A stretch of 64,000 bases of DNA from Paenibacillus agilis (GCF_007786455.1 NZ_VNJK01000001.1:2130074-2194073); one strand, 5' to 3'. Numbered from the stretch's first letter, positions 44,335 through 53,966 are shown. The notes: generated by a model from the letters alone, not told the origin. A program made the numbers and translations.

Positions 44335-46163
44335 GCTAATCCTCCTCCTCCTTTGCGTTGGACATCGACCATTTCAGCATACTGAGGTAGGCGCTCTAGA
44401 AGTTCGTCATGTTTTCCCGAATCCACTAACATTCCATTGTCCATAAATAAAATGTTATCGGCATGTTGAATCGTATATAATCGGTGAGCTACCGTAATCA
44501 TCGTTGCCGTTTTTGCCAGCTCGGCAATGGAACGCTGCAATACCCGCTCGGTATGCAAATCCAGTCCTACTGTAGGTTCATCAAACAATATGATGGCAGG
44601 TCGCTTCAAAAAAGCACGTGCCAAGGCAAGTCGTTGTTTTTCCCCACCCGACAGCCCCCTGCCTCCTTCACCAACAAAGGTATCCAAGCCCTGCTCCAAT
44701 TGAGCAACAAGTTCAGTAAGTCCGGCATCCTTGGCTGCCTGCTCAATTTGAGCCCTTGAGACGTTACGACCAGCACCAATCGAAATATTTTCAGCAAATG
44801 TTCCTGCAAAAATATAGGGATGCTGTGTGATGTAGCTAACATTTTCGAACCATGCTGTCTCATCGTATTGCGAAAGTGGGATTCCATTTACCCAAACTGT
44901 TCCCGATTCAGGTTTCAGCAAACCGGCAATGAGATGCAGTAAGGTTGTTTTGCCGGAACCGCTTTTTCCAACAATAGCAATGTGTTCGCCCGGTTCAAGG
45001 GAGATGAGTCCTGCTTCAAGCTCAAATGAATCAGGTGCATATTTAAAACGGACATGATCCAGTTCAATGGATGGTGGCATGGGTTGAAGCACTGCATGAG
45101 CTGTCTGGGACTTATCTACCTGTTCCATTCCATCGCTGCCAATGCTAGATGCGTCTGCTTCAGAATCTGCTTTTTCCTTGCCATTCAAACTGCTGCTCTC
45201 CCCTTCTGTTTCAGCAAGCATTTGTTCCACCTTACGAATGGCTCCCATACTTGTTCGTCCACTATGAAAAGCTGTTCCCATATTCTTTAATTGGCTGTAA
45301 AACTCAGGGACGAGCAGTAAAACGAGAAAGGCGGTGTGGAACGTCATCGATTTGAACACGAGTAGTTGGATTGCCAATTCTAGAGCAACAATACCGATGC
45401 TTAACATCACGATCGATTCCAGCATGAAAGTATTCGTAAAAGCAACCTTCAAAATACCCATCGTTGCATCACGGTAACTCAAGCTGCTGCGCTCAATCTC
45501 CTTCTGTTGACGGTGAGCCCGTCCAAATATTTTCAACGTAACCAACCCTTGAAGAGAATCCAGAAACGTACCTGAAAACTGGGCCAGTTCCGCATATTTT
45601 TCTTCTGATTTGTTCTTTGTTTTTAGCCCTACCAAAATCATGAATATCGGAATAAATGGAGCTGTAAACAACATAATGAATCCTGTGTTGGCATGTTGGG
45701 TAAATGTAACGACCAAAATCAGAATCGGGATGATAGCAGCTTCCATCATACGCGGCATGTACAGACTGAAGTAACTGTCAGCCTCATCCACAGCATCCAG
45801 CGGAATACTGACCTTCCCTCCTGTCTGTCCGCGAAGGGTTGAAGGCATGGAAGCATGGGTCAAGCTTTGCAGCACGGCTGCTCGCATATTCGTCTTGGCA
45901 GTGGCGGCCATATGCAAGCCAACTTTGCCGTTTCCATATGACAGCAATGTGCGTACTGCCATAACAGCTAGCAATATAGTGAGCAACAAGATAAGCGATG
46001 TTAATGAAGCTTTCTCCACAAAAATCCGCTGCACTGCTTCAGCGAGCAGAGCAGCCTGACTAACAATAGCCACACCAAGCGCGAGCGAAATGACCGTGAG
46101 GAGGGCCATGTTTTTCCGTTGTGAAGACATTTGCTGAGCAATCAAACTTGATTTCCTCTTCAC
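44331..46163 (-). CDS. cydD: heterodimeric ABC exporter CydDC, subunit CydD
   Basis: About 610 residues: a six-helix membrane domain (to about 320), an acidic insert of about 60 residues rich in E, S and D that is absent from most CydD, then an ATPase with Walker A GKSGSGKTTLLHL, signature GLSGGEKQRLALARA and Walker B IILFDEPTVGLDL. The GTG at 46163 is 8 bases after AAGGAGGAG. The longer frame from 46235 begins right at the cydB stop and lacks a site. It pairs with CydC, whose start it overlaps by 4 bases. Confidence 0.9.
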   Translation of the reverse strand: MKRKSSLIAQQMSSQRKNMALLTVISLALGVAIVSQAALLAEAVQRIFVEKASLTSLILLLTILLAVMAVRTLLSYGNGKVGLHMAATAKTNMRAAVLQSLTHASMPSTLRGQTGGKVSIPLDAVDEADSYFSLYMPRMMEAAIIPILILVVTFTQHANTGFIMLFTAPFIPIFMILVGLKTKNKSEEKYAELAQFSGTFLDSLQGLVTLKIFGRAHRQQKEIERSSLSYRDATMGILKVAFTNTFMLESIVMLSIGIVALELAIQLLVFKSMTFHTAFLVLLLVPEFYSQLKNMGTAFHSGRTSMGAIRKVEQMLAETEGESSSLNGKEKADSEADASSIGSDGMEQVDKSQTAHAVLQPMPPSIELDHVRFKYAPDSFELEAGLISLEPGEHIAIVGKSGSGKTTLLHLIAGLLKPESGTVWVNGIPLSQYDETAWFENVSYITQHPYIFAGTFAENISIGAGRNVSRAQIEQAAKDAGLTELVAQLEQGLDTFVGEGGRGLSGGEKQRLALARAFLKRPAIILFDEPTVGLDLHTERVLQRSIAELAKTATMITVAHRLYTIQHADNILFMDNGMLVDSGKHDELLERLPQYAEMVDVQRKGGGGLA

Positions 46164-46241
46164 AGATCTCTCCTCCTTTGTATAAGTCCACATTCGGGTC
46201 TGTAGAGAAACCTCTAACAGACCCGAATAGACCAATAAACT

Positions 46242-47255
46242 TTATTTTTTTCCTTTTACATAATCCGCATCAAACAAGAAAAGTTTGAATACCAGAAACA
46301 GGGACGGAATTAACATGCACAGGCCACCGATAAACACGACAACTAGTGCGATACCCATTGCTGGTGAAGTTGCACTGCTCTGAACCGTGATGTAAGGATC
46401 AAGAATATAAGGGTATTGCCCAATCCCATATGCAAAAAAGGCAGTGAAAAATTGCAGCATGACGCATATAAAAGCTAATCCGTAACGGCGTCCGTTATAA
46501 AGCAGCCACATCGCAATCATGAAGAAAGCAACGGAAAGCGCGAGCAACCACCAAAGATCCATCATATTTTGAAAATGCCGCTCGTTGTGTTGACCCAAAT
46601 AAATAAATGCTGTCAGTGCGACAATAATCGTCGGTGTGCTCCAGAATAGTGCATAGCCCCGAATCAGTTTCAATGCGGAATGATCCTCTGCTCTGGAAGC
46701 GTAAAAGGCTAGAAATGAGCTGCTAATAAACAAGACGGATACGATCGCCAGTCCAACGATGCTCCATGATAATGGATTGGTAAACAGTGCCCAGTAGTCC
46801 AGAGAAACCGTATCACCTTGCTTCACGATAAAGCCGCCTTCAGACAACGTTAGCGCCACTGACAACGAAGCCGGAATAAGTAATCCTGTTGCTCCGTATA
46901 AAAAGAGAAATACAATATTTTTCTTAGAACCGTAATTTTCAAAAGCATAGAACGAACCACGAATTGCAAGAAGGATAACGGCAATGCTTCCTGGAACGAT
47001 CAGTGCGTTGCCATAGTAATAGGCCGTATCCGGGAAAAATCCAACGATGCCAATGTAGAAAAAGACAAAAAATACATTCGTAATCTCCCACACGGGTGAT
47101 AAATAACGGGAAATCAGACGATTAATCAGGTGATCCTGCTTCGTCCAGCGTGCATAAAAGGCGAAGAAACCCGCCCCGAAATCAATGGAGGCTACAATTA
47201 GATAGCCATATAAGAACAGCCAGAGCACCGAGATGCCGATTAGCTCGTAACTCAT
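46242..47255 (-). CDS. cydB: cytochrome bd ubiquinol oxidase subunit II
   Basis: A 337-residue membrane protein with about eight or nine helices. N-terminal features fit CydB: LWLFLYGYLIVASIDFGAG (the conserved FGAG/Dxx block), WTKQDH, then SPVWEITNVFFVFF (the VWExNxVW-like block), with a NPLSWSIVGLA segment later. CydB supports CydA in the quinol oxidase that reduces O2 to water with high affinity. Its ATG overlaps the cydA stop by 4 bases (47252-47255), so subunits are made together. Confidence 0.93.
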   Translation of the reverse strand: MSYELIGISVLWLFLYGYLIVASIDFGAGFFAFYARWTKQDHLINRLISRYLSPVWEITNVFFVFFYIGIVGFFPDTAYYYGNALIVPGSIAVILLAIRGSFYAFENYGSKKNIVFLFLYGATGLLIPASLSVALTLSEGGFIVKQGDTVSLDYWALFTNPLSWSIVGLAIVSVLFISSSFLAFYASRAEDHSALKLIRGYALFWSTPTIIVALTAFIYLGQHNERHFQNMMDLWWLLALSVAFFMIAMWLLYNGRRYGLAFICVMLQFFTAFFAYGIGQYPYILDPYITVQSSATSPAMGIALVVVFIGGLCMLIPSLFLVFKLFLFDADYVKGKK

Positions 47256-48619
47256 CGTGTGGACTCACCCTTTTCTATAGATTGATTGCGCTTCTCCTTC
47301 ATCCATTTCTCCATTTCAACTTCTGGCGGATTATTGTTGAACAAGCGTCTTAGTACAACCACACACATGGTGCCGAGTACGATATAAAGCAGCAAGAAGA
47401 CGAAAAATAAAATCCTTATGCTCGGTGATGTAGTAGCGGCCTCCTCTACACGCATATATCCTCGGATAATCCACGGTTGGCGCCCAATCTCTGCATAAAA
47501 CCACCCCAGTTCAATACCCAAGAAAGCAAGTGGTGCGCTCAGTGCAATGATACGAAGCATCCAATTGTTAAGTGCATTGCGCTTTTTCCAGAACACAAAC
47601 AGGAAATACAGAAGCGAAATAACGAGTAGCGCAAATCCAACTCCGACCATTAAATCAAACAGGTAATGAACGAGCAATGGCGGCCATTCATCCTGAGGGA
47701 ATTCCTCCAGTCCGATTACCTCTGCGTTAAAATCACCAAAGGCCAAGAAGCTGAGAAGTTTCGGCAAGTGTAGAGCTCCTAAAATTTCATGCTCTGCATT
47801 CAGCCATCCCATCAAAATCAAATCCGCGCCGCTTTCAGTCTTAAAATGCCACTCTGCCGCCGCAAGCTTCTCCGGCTGATGCTCTGCCAAAAACTTGGCG
47901 GACACATCTCCTGCTAACGAGTTGAGCAAGCCGAACAGTAAAACAAGTGCCATCATAAGATTCAACGCTTTTTTGTGATAGGCGGACACACCTTTTCTCA
48001 GCATTGTAAAGGCAGCAATTCCAGCTAATAGTGCAGCTCCTGTCAAATAAGCTGAGCTTAATACATGGAACACCTTCGAGAACGTCGCTGTGTTCATCAT
48101 CGCTTGCACCGGGTCAACCGCTGTGAATTGACCTGCTTCCATGACAAAGCCTCCAGGCTGGTTCATAAATCCATTCACCGTCGTAATAAATACTGCAGAC
48201 ATACATGCCCCGAGCACAATCGGGATTGTCAGCAGCCAATGAATATATGGATTTTTGAATCGATCCCACGTGTACATATAAATACCGAGGAAGATAGCTT
48301 CAAAGAAGAACGCGAATACTTCCAAAAATAACGGGAGTGCAATGACATTCCCGGCCATTTTCATAAAATTCGGCCACACTAGAGCCAATTGCAGTGAAAT
48401 CGCTGTGCCGGTTACGACACCAACCGCAACAGATATGATAAATCCACGTGCCCATCGCTTCGCCATCAGTGTGTAATGGGGATCCTTCTTACGAATCCCT
48501 ATAAACTCTGCAATAGCGATCATTAATGGTACACCGACGCCAAGCGTCGCAAAAATAACGTGAAACGCCAACGTCATTCCTGTCACCAGCTTGCTCCACA
48601 TCACCGTATCAATTGCCAT
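47252..48619 (-). CDS. cydA: cytochrome bd ubiquinol oxidase subunit I
   Basis: A 455-residue membrane protein carrying the haem ligands. TLAFHVIFATLGVGVP holds the N-terminal haem histidine, FSKVFHVLSSAYLTGA the second histidine, and the methionine ligand lies in the central region. GRQPWIIRGYMR is the family's GRQPW motif. The Q-loop is short, as in Firmicutes bd oxidases. It heads cydABCD. The long upstream region holds an FNR-like palindrome and a second dyad, consistent with induction at low oxygen. Confidence 0.95.
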   Translation of the reverse strand: MAIDTVMWSKLVTGMTLAFHVIFATLGVGVPLMIAIAEFIGIRKKDPHYTLMAKRWARGFIISVAVGVVTGTAISLQLALVWPNFMKMAGNVIALPLFLEVFAFFFEAIFLGIYMYTWDRFKNPYIHWLLTIPIVLGACMSAVFITTVNGFMNQPGGFVMEAGQFTAVDPVQAMMNTATFSKVFHVLSSAYLTGAALLAGIAAFTMLRKGVSAYHKKALNLMMALVLLFGLLNSLAGDVSAKFLAEHQPEKLAAAEWHFKTESGADLILMGWLNAEHEILGALHLPKLLSFLAFGDFNAEVIGLEEFPQDEWPPLLVHYLFDLMVGVGFALLVISLLYFLFVFWKKRNALNNWMLRIIALSAPLAFLGIELGWFYAEIGRQPWIIRGYMRVEEAATTSPSIRILFFVFLLLYIVLGTMCVVVLRRLFNNNPPEVEMEKWMKEKRNQSIEKGESTR

Positions 48620-48805
48620 CCTTTATTGCCACCTTTCAAATTCTGTTCCACTTACTTTATAAATGGATACTTAGTTTTAGGTCTCTAAGCCGTTAGGCTT
48701 CATTCCATATCTGGTTTGGTCAGACTCAACAACATCATTACAACATGTTCGGTCTTCATTTAATAAGACCTTCCTCGAACGTTGTATGTAATATGGGATT
48801 TTTTT

Positions 48806-48834
48806 CACAAAATACGACGTAATGATATTTTGTC
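48806..48834. promoter_or_regulatory. dyad in the cydA leader, possible redox-repressor (Rex-like) site
   Basis: CACAAAATA (48806-48814) and TATTTTGT(C) (48826-48833) form 8-9 bp arms 11 bases apart. The arms contain TTGTGA-type half sites as in Rex operators (TTGTGAA..TTCACAA), but the spacing differs from the Rex consensus. Confidence 0.35.
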
Positions 48835-48951
48835 ACATGTTTATTGTGTCTTACCCCATTCGTTACTGGTTGAAGCGGGATTTGATTTGCCTGTATGAAC
48901 CTAGTACGGAATGCAGTCAAAGTACTAGACAAGACCTAATTGCTAAAATTA

Positions 48952-48979
48952 AGTATATCTTTGTCTCAAAGCAATTCAA
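48952..48979 (-). promoter_or_regulatory. candidate cydA promoter
   Basis: On the minus strand TTGAAT (48979-48974), 16 bases, TATACT (48957-48952). This predicts a long leader of about 325 bases before cydA. Confidence 0.4.
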
Positions 48980-49038
48980 TCAGTGACACATCTTTGACCT
49001 TAAATGTTCAAGAAAGCGACACCTCTTTCTGACAACTC

Positions 49039-49054
49039 TGTGAAAAACATCACA
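49039..49054. promoter_or_regulatory. FNR/CRP-type palindrome upstream of cydABCD
   Basis: TGTGA-AAAACA-TCACA, a perfect TGTGA-N6-TCACA. This is the FNR target form in Bacillus. It lies about 100 bases upstream of the candidate cydA start of transcription. Confidence 0.5.
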
Positions 49055-49163
49055 TCAGTCAATGAGACTATTGATTGATTTGCTCCTGCATGCTGCTGCA
49101 AGTCATTTCCCCTTTCGAATGTTGCTAATTATGGCTCATCCATACCTTGGCTCTTTTAATAGC

Positions 49164-49202
49164 CCAAAAACCGTTCCACCTCTAATTAGGGGAACGGTTC
49201 GA
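49164..49202 (-). terminator. terminator after the PL6 lyase gene
   Basis: AACCGTTCC pairs with GGAACGGTT around CCTAATTAGAGGT, then TTTTTGG on the minus strand. Confidence 0.75.
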
Positions 49203-49322
49203 TATTTGGATAACTATGACACAATCCTTTCTCTTTATGAATGTAAGCCCACCATATTCCCTTTATATAGTTAATAAAGTAAGCTGCAAGTTACAAACCT
49301 ACACGGGTCATTTCTTCTTTTT

Positions 49323-50897
49323 TCATTCCGGTGCGTTTGGACCCACATCACTCTCTGTAAGCGGTTTACGACTGATAGCCGTACTCGAAAATTCATCAGC
49401 TCCCACATCTGTTTGTGAGCGCAGTTGACCATCCATATCATCTTCTACTTTCACTCTATTTTCAAGCTGGATATCACTTACTGCTTTATTGATAGCTGGG
49501 CTATTGGCCGATAATTTTTGCAAGCGTTCAGATTCAGTGAAAGCTGGATTTATGGATGCTATTTCTGAAGGTCCGCGCGAGGTATTGTTCAATGTACTTC
49601 CAAAGCCGATGTTACCCTTAAAGATAGTGTCGGTGTTGCTTGCCTCATGATATAAGATGTCCGTCTGGTTAGCGACGATATTGTTGGCTATCCAGCTGCC
49701 AGTCGGAGCGTATACTTTTTTCGTATTCGTTGAACCGACCGTAATGCCGACTTTACTGTTAACAATAGTGTTATTTACGACAGTGGCACGATACACTCTC
49801 CATTGTTTCTTTAAATCAGCTTCTGTATGATTCGGTGCCTTACCGTCTGTACCTCCGTCATAATCGCCATTATCCAAAAATATAGCCTGACTTGTTATAC
49901 CTTGAAAATAATTGTTATAAATTTTATGGTCGTTTCCATATACTCGAATGCCAAGTGCCTCTTTCGTACCATCTCCAAAGAAGAAATTCCCGTAGAACTT
50001 ATTAGTATGACCATGTCTGGCTGTCAATCCGCCACTGTTATTTTTAAAAGTGTTGTACCTAACCTCGTTATCACCTGTTTTTACAGACACGACTTCCTTA
50101 TCGGCGTTACAATCCTCGAATAGATTGTATTGGACTTTAATGTGACCAGAGGATAAAGAAATCTTCGATATTCCAAGACGGATCGCTTCATTGCCGTTAT
50201 CTGCAGTAGACGAAGTTTTGTGGAAATGGTTGTATTCAATTACGTCACGCTGAGAAATTTCTTTAATTTGTCCACTATTATATCCGCTATAAGCAATTAC
50301 TGGACCAGAATCCCTTTTCCCTTCGAAATTGTTACGATCAATCCGATTGTCGGAACTACCTTTACCCTTGATCTCCAGCCATATCAACTGTTTTCCCATT
50401 TCAGGAACAGCAAACGTATTGCGCGTTACTCGGATATGATTCGAGCCGTCAAGCTGGACCGCTATACTGCGGGTGGCAGTTCCAGTGTTCGTAAACTTGA
50501 GCCCCTCAACGACTATATGCGATGAACGAACAATTTGTAGTACTTCAGCACCAGCAATAATCGCCTGTCCTTGGTTGGCGGCTTTAATTGTAATCGGACT
50601 ATTTTTGGTGCCATGCTTACCGCTGATTTGCAGCGCTTTGCTTCCTGTATATGTGCCGTCTGCCAACACAATGGTTGTCCCAGCTGTTGCCTGGGCAATT
50701 GCTTTCTCTAATTGTGCAGAGGTCGATACATTGACTACCTCGGTTTTAACCGCGACGTCATATACTACGTCTGTTACTCCAGGCGCTCTACTTGCTACCT
50801 GAATTTCCGCTGACGAATAACTTGTTACTGGAAGCAAGGTTACTGACAACAAGGTCATAAGTAATAATCGTCTAACTTTGCTAGGTTTTATCAACAT
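49323..50897 (-). CDS. secreted polysaccharide lyase family 6 (alginate lyase / chondroitinase B type)
   Basis: About 524 residues: a signal peptide (LIKPSKVRRLLLMTLLSVTLL, cut near TSYSSA), then a right-handed parallel beta-helix. PL6 landmarks are present: LADGTYTGSKALQISGKHG, the coil VVSVKTGDNEVRYNTF with the catalytic lysine, and LTARHGHTNKFYGNFFFGDG with the catalytic arginine. PL6 enzymes cleave alginate or dermatan sulfate by beta-elimination. Substrate is not decided by the motifs. The ATG at 50897 follows AGAGG. The GTG at 50903 overlaps the site. Monocistronic with its own terminator. Confidence 0.9.
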   Translation of the reverse strand: MLIKPSKVRRLLLMTLLSVTLLPVTSYSSAEIQVASRAPGVTDVVYDVAVKTEVVNVSTSAQLEKAIAQATAGTTIVLADGTYTGSKALQISGKHGTKNSPITIKAANQGQAIIAGAEVLQIVRSSHIVVEGLKFTNTGTATRSIAVQLDGSNHIRVTRNTFAVPEMGKQLIWLEIKGKGSSDNRIDRNNFEGKRDSGPVIAYSGYNSGQIKEISQRDVIEYNHFHKTSSTADNGNEAIRLGISKISLSSGHIKVQYNLFEDCNADKEVVSVKTGDNEVRYNTFKNNSGGLTARHGHTNKFYGNFFFGDGTKEALGIRVYGNDHKIYNNYFQGITSQAIFLDNGDYDGGTDGKAPNHTEADLKKQWRVYRATVVNNTIVNSKVGITVGSTNTKKVYAPTGSWIANNIVANQTDILYHEASNTDTIFKGNIGFGSTLNNTSRGPSEIASINPAFTESERLQKLSANSPAINKAVSDIQLENRVKVEDDMDGQLRSQTDVGADEFSSTAISRKPLTESDVGPNAPE

Positions 50898-51035
50898 GCT
50901 CACCTCTGTATATAATTGTAATCCTTTCTTCTATATATAACCTATTTTTGATATAAAGTTTCTTGAAATATGGTAAAAAATTAAAAAATGACGGATATTG
51001 GATCGATTGATAACGGATGGTTTACGTAGACAAAT

Positions 51036-51071
51036 ACAAAAAGTCGATTCCGTAAGGCACGAAATCGACTG
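51036..51071 (-). terminator. terminator after the P450 gene
   Basis: AGTCGATT and AATCGACT arms with a 13-base loop, then TTTTTG on the minus strand, between the P450 stop and the PL6 gene. Confidence 0.7.
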
Positions 51072-51161
51072 GCCATTTCCCAACTTTTCGGGTTCCATTT
51101 GTAAAGCCAGCATTCCTATAACTGTAATTTGTGTGGGTTGAGTAGGCTCTTGAAAGGAAGG

Positions 51162-52370
51162 TTAGAAAATCATGGGGATATTAGGAATGGAACGTACTAC
51201 TCCACTATGGTTATAAACCAAGTCACCTGGATCAACCGCCAATTTCAAATCTGGGAAGCGTCTAAATAAAGTACTAAAGGCAATTTTTGCTTCCAATCTT
51301 GCAAGTGGCGCGCCCAAACAGTGATGAATACCTTTGCCGAAAGCAAGATGATCATTTTCACTTCTCGTAATATCGAATAATTCAGGATTGGAAAACTGCT
51401 TTGGATCAAAGTTCGCCGTTCCAAGCGAGAATAGTACCATTTCACCTTTGCGGATGTTTTTCCCATGCATTGATATATCTTCACCTGCAAAACGCAAGCT
51501 AATCATGATCGGCCCAGCATAGCGAAGCAGTTCTTCAATCGCATTAGGCAGCAAGGAATAATTACTACGCAGCAAAGCTAATTGTTCGGGATGTTTCTGC
51601 AAAGCAACCATACCATTTCCAATCAAATTTGTTGTAGTCTCATGTCCAGCCGTAATGAGTAATTGAACGGTGGAGAGCAGTTCGGGTTCACTTAGTTTAT
51701 CCCCTTGATCGTGTGCGTGTATAAGAGAGCTGATTACATCTTCCGTTGGGTGTTTTCGTTTTTCTTCCAATGCTGCTCCGATGCATGAGTAATACGCTTT
51801 GATCCATGCTTGATGATCTTGACTAGGATCTGCCTTGATGCTCACCCACAAATCATGAATTTTATGTTGATACAAAATAGGTATACCTAACATCTCGGCA
51901 ATAACCCGAAATGGAAGAGGAAAAGCAAAATCTGCAATAAGATCCATCTTTCCTTTTTTCTGTACTGCATCTAATAATTCATCTGCAATTTGCTGAATGC
52001 GAGGTTCTAAATTCACGATCATTTGAGGAGTAAAGGCTTTGGCTGTTAACCTGCGCAAGCGAGTATGATCAGGTGGATCAGAGTCCAGCATATTCGGGAA
52101 GTTTATACTCCATTCCCACTTCTCAGAGCGATCTTCTAATTCTGGTTGTTCTTGTGTAGGCTGTAGCTTTCGCACATCTTTAATAAACCGAGGATCTTTG
52201 AGAATAGCTACTGTATCCTCATAGTGAATCGAAAGCCAGGCTGGTCCCATTCCATAATAATCATCTAGACGGATAAGTGGCTCTTGCTGTTCCGTTAGTT
52301 TTTTATAAAAGCCTACAAGATCCTTCATATTTTCAGACGAATTAAAATCTTCAGTTGTAATCTTATGCAT
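51162..52370 (-). CDS. cytochrome P450
   Basis: A 402-residue soluble bacterial P450. All signatures are present: the I-helix LLITAGHETTTNLI (oxygen-binding AGxxTT), the ExxR motif in IEELLRYA, and the haem loop FGKGIHHCLGAPLARLE with the cysteine ligand. It resembles the CYP107/CYP109 group that hydroxylates fatty acids, steroids or polyketides, but no pathway partners or ferredoxin are nearby, so the substrate is unknown. The ATG at 52370 follows GCGAGGG by 7 bases. The frame from 52418 has no site and runs back toward the ABC remnant. Confidence 0.93.
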   Translation of the reverse strand: MHKITTEDFNSSENMKDLVGFYKKLTEQQEPLIRLDDYYGMGPAWLSIHYEDTVAILKDPRFIKDVRKLQPTQEQPELEDRSEKWEWSINFPNMLDSDPPDHTRLRRLTAKAFTPQMIVNLEPRIQQIADELLDAVQKKGKMDLIADFAFPLPFRVIAEMLGIPILYQHKIHDLWVSIKADPSQDHQAWIKAYYSCIGAALEEKRKHPTEDVISSLIHAHDQGDKLSEPELLSTVQLLITAGHETTTNLIGNGMVALQKHPEQLALLRSNYSLLPNAIEELLRYAGPIMISLRFAGEDISMHGKNIRKGEMVLFSLGTANFDPKQFSNPELFDITRSENDHLAFGKGIHHCLGAPLARLEAKIAFSTLFRRFPDLKLAVDPGDLVYNHSGVVRSIPNIPMIF

Positions 52371-52411
52371 TGGTTGTCCCTCGCTTTCGTAATGATCATG
52401 CGCGGATGGAT

Positions 52412-52627
52412 TCAACAATGGAGGTCACCGTCTGGTTTGAGGAGCGTGGTGAGAATTTTGACAACCTTTGTCTTGCCTACCCTTTTGGAGCTAGGGAGAG
52501 CGAAAATACTCCCCTTCTCCACCTCAAAATCTACGCCTTTGAGCACTTGATGCTGCTTGTAGCATTTTTTCAGTCTTTGAATGGACTTTGGACTGTACGG
52601 TTTGTTGTATTGGATTTCCTCCCTTAA
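52412..52627 (-). pseudogene. N-terminal remnant of an ABC transporter ATPase
   Basis: Right after the pentapeptide gene the minus strand reads YKQHQVLKGVDFEVEKGSIF, then ALPSSKRVGKTKVVKILTTL, LKPDGDLHC and a stop. This is the start of a DrrA-type ATPase with Walker A damaged (SSKRVGKTK instead of GxNGAGKTT). There is no start codon, and everything after Walker A is gone. PadR plus a DrrA-type ABC is a common Bacillales operon, so this is what remains of one. Confidence 0.8.
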
Positions 52628-53490
52628 ACGACCGTAACTTTGGATACATCTGCTCCCATGCCTTTGAGGTGAGCAAAGGTCAGTTTATCCATTGTTGCAC
52701 CGTCAAAACTGATGGTTTTGATCATGCGATAGTACTTATTTGTTAAGGTAAACATCGGTTTGAAGGATACATTATGGAGTGTAGCGCCCTTGAAGGAAAC
52801 GTTGTTTAATCCAGCTTTGTCAAACTTAACTCCGATAAACGTTTGCCCCTCGAAACACTGACCACTGAGGTCGGAACTAATGAAATTGACGCCATCGAAT
52901 GTACAAGCTTCGAATATTGTTTTTCGCAGATCTGTCTTCGTTAACGATACATCGATCAGCTTAACGCCCGTAAACTTGGCTTCGTCAAGCCCCGACATGC
53001 TGATATCGGTTCGTACGAGGATCGTCTTATTGAAACTGGCCTTACCTAAGTCAAGTATAGATAAATTGCAGTCCGTCAGATTTGCCTCATCAAAATTAGC
53101 TTCGCGAACGTCACTGGTTTTAAACGAACTGCCGGTCAAATTTGCTCCAGAAAAATCAGCACCGTGAAACGAGCTGTCTTTGAATGTTCCCTTCTGAACA
53201 GTAACGCCTGCGAAGTCGCTCTTAGCTAGATTGCTCGCGCTAAAGTTTGTCAGCAGTTGTCGCTCCAGCGAACGGGAGAGATTCGCGACCTCCAAGATCG
53301 TCTGCTCAATGTCTCCGATACTATCGATGGTCATCTTAAACGCCGTTTCATTGTCTTTACCTTCGGCTCTCAGTTCACTATACCGTTCCTGTAAATCGGA
53401 AAGCAGGTCGGCCTTTAATTCGGTGACGCTCTTCACCCCGTCGTATGGTGTAAAAACGCCATTCAAATAATCCGTCAGTTTCTGATTCAT
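52624..53490 (-). CDS. pentapeptide repeat protein with PadR-linked N-terminal helical domain
   Basis: A 288-residue soluble protein. Residues 1-90 are helical (LTDYLNGVFTPYDGVKSVTEL, LKADLLSDLQERYSELRAEG) and resemble the prefix domain found in membrane proteins regulated by PadR. From residue 95 on, pentapeptide repeats A(D/N)LXX recur (FHGADFSGANLTGSSF, REANFDEANLTDCNL, and so on), forming a quadrilateral beta-helix. Such proteins can bind gyrase or act as scaffolds, and no role is known here. The ATG at 53490 lies 14 bases after the PadR stop, preceded by AAGGAG. A decayed ABC gene follows. Confidence 0.8.
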   Translation of the reverse strand: MNQKLTDYLNGVFTPYDGVKSVTELKADLLSDLQERYSELRAEGKDNETAFKMTIDSIGDIEQTILEVANLSRSLERQLLTNFSASNLAKSDFAGVTVQKGTFKDSSFHGADFSGANLTGSSFKTSDVREANFDEANLTDCNLSILDLGKASFNKTILVRTDISMSGLDEAKFTGVKLIDVSLTKTDLRKTIFEACTFDGVNFISSDLSGQCFEGQTFIGVKFDKAGLNNVSFKGATLHNVSFKPMFTLTNKYYRMIKTISFDGATMDKLTFAHLKGMGADVSKVTVV

Positions 53491-53504
53491 TGCATCAAAT
53501 CTCC

Positions 53505-53834
53505 TTATAATAAGTTTTCTAACACATGCTTTGCATACTCCCAATTGCTTTTGTTGCGCGAGTATGTAACCTTGCCCTTTTCGGTAATTCTAAAATATTT
53601 GCGCCGTCCGCCCTGCGATTCATCGCCCCAATACCACTCGATGTCACCATCTGCTTCAAGCCGACGGACGCTGGAATACATCGTGGCTTCCTTTAATTCA
53701 TACTCACCATTCGAGCGTTCGGCAATCAGTTTGACAATCTCGTAACCGTAGCGGTCAGCTTCGGACAAGAGACGTAAAATCATCGTATCCGTATGTCCGC
53801 GCAGCAGGTCGGATGTGATTTTCTTCTCACTCAT
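53505..53834 (-). CDS. PadR-family transcriptional regulator
   Basis: A 109-residue winged-helix repressor. Landmarks: LLRGHTDTMILRLLSE at the start, a DRYGYEIVKLIAERS helix, ATMYSSVRRLEADGDIEWYW (recognition helix and wing) and GGRRKYFRITEKGK. PadR proteins repress nearby transporter genes until a ligand binds. Here its likely targets are its own operon with the pentapeptide gene and the now broken ABC exporter. AAGGAGG lies 7 bases before the ATG. Confidence 0.92.
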   Translation of the reverse strand: MSEKKITSDLLRGHTDTMILRLLSEADRYGYEIVKLIAERSNGEYELKEATMYSSVRRLEADGDIEWYWGDESQGGRRKYFRITEKGKVTYSRNKSNWEYAKHVLENLL

Positions 53835-53966
53835 TTAACCACCTCCTTATTTTCATAATACGATATAGTACTATGACTGTCAAGGTAGTATTTCGATTAT
53901 ATTACTTTGTTGATGAAATCTATAATGAGTCTTGCTGATAATTATGGATTGCTTAAAGATGGCACA

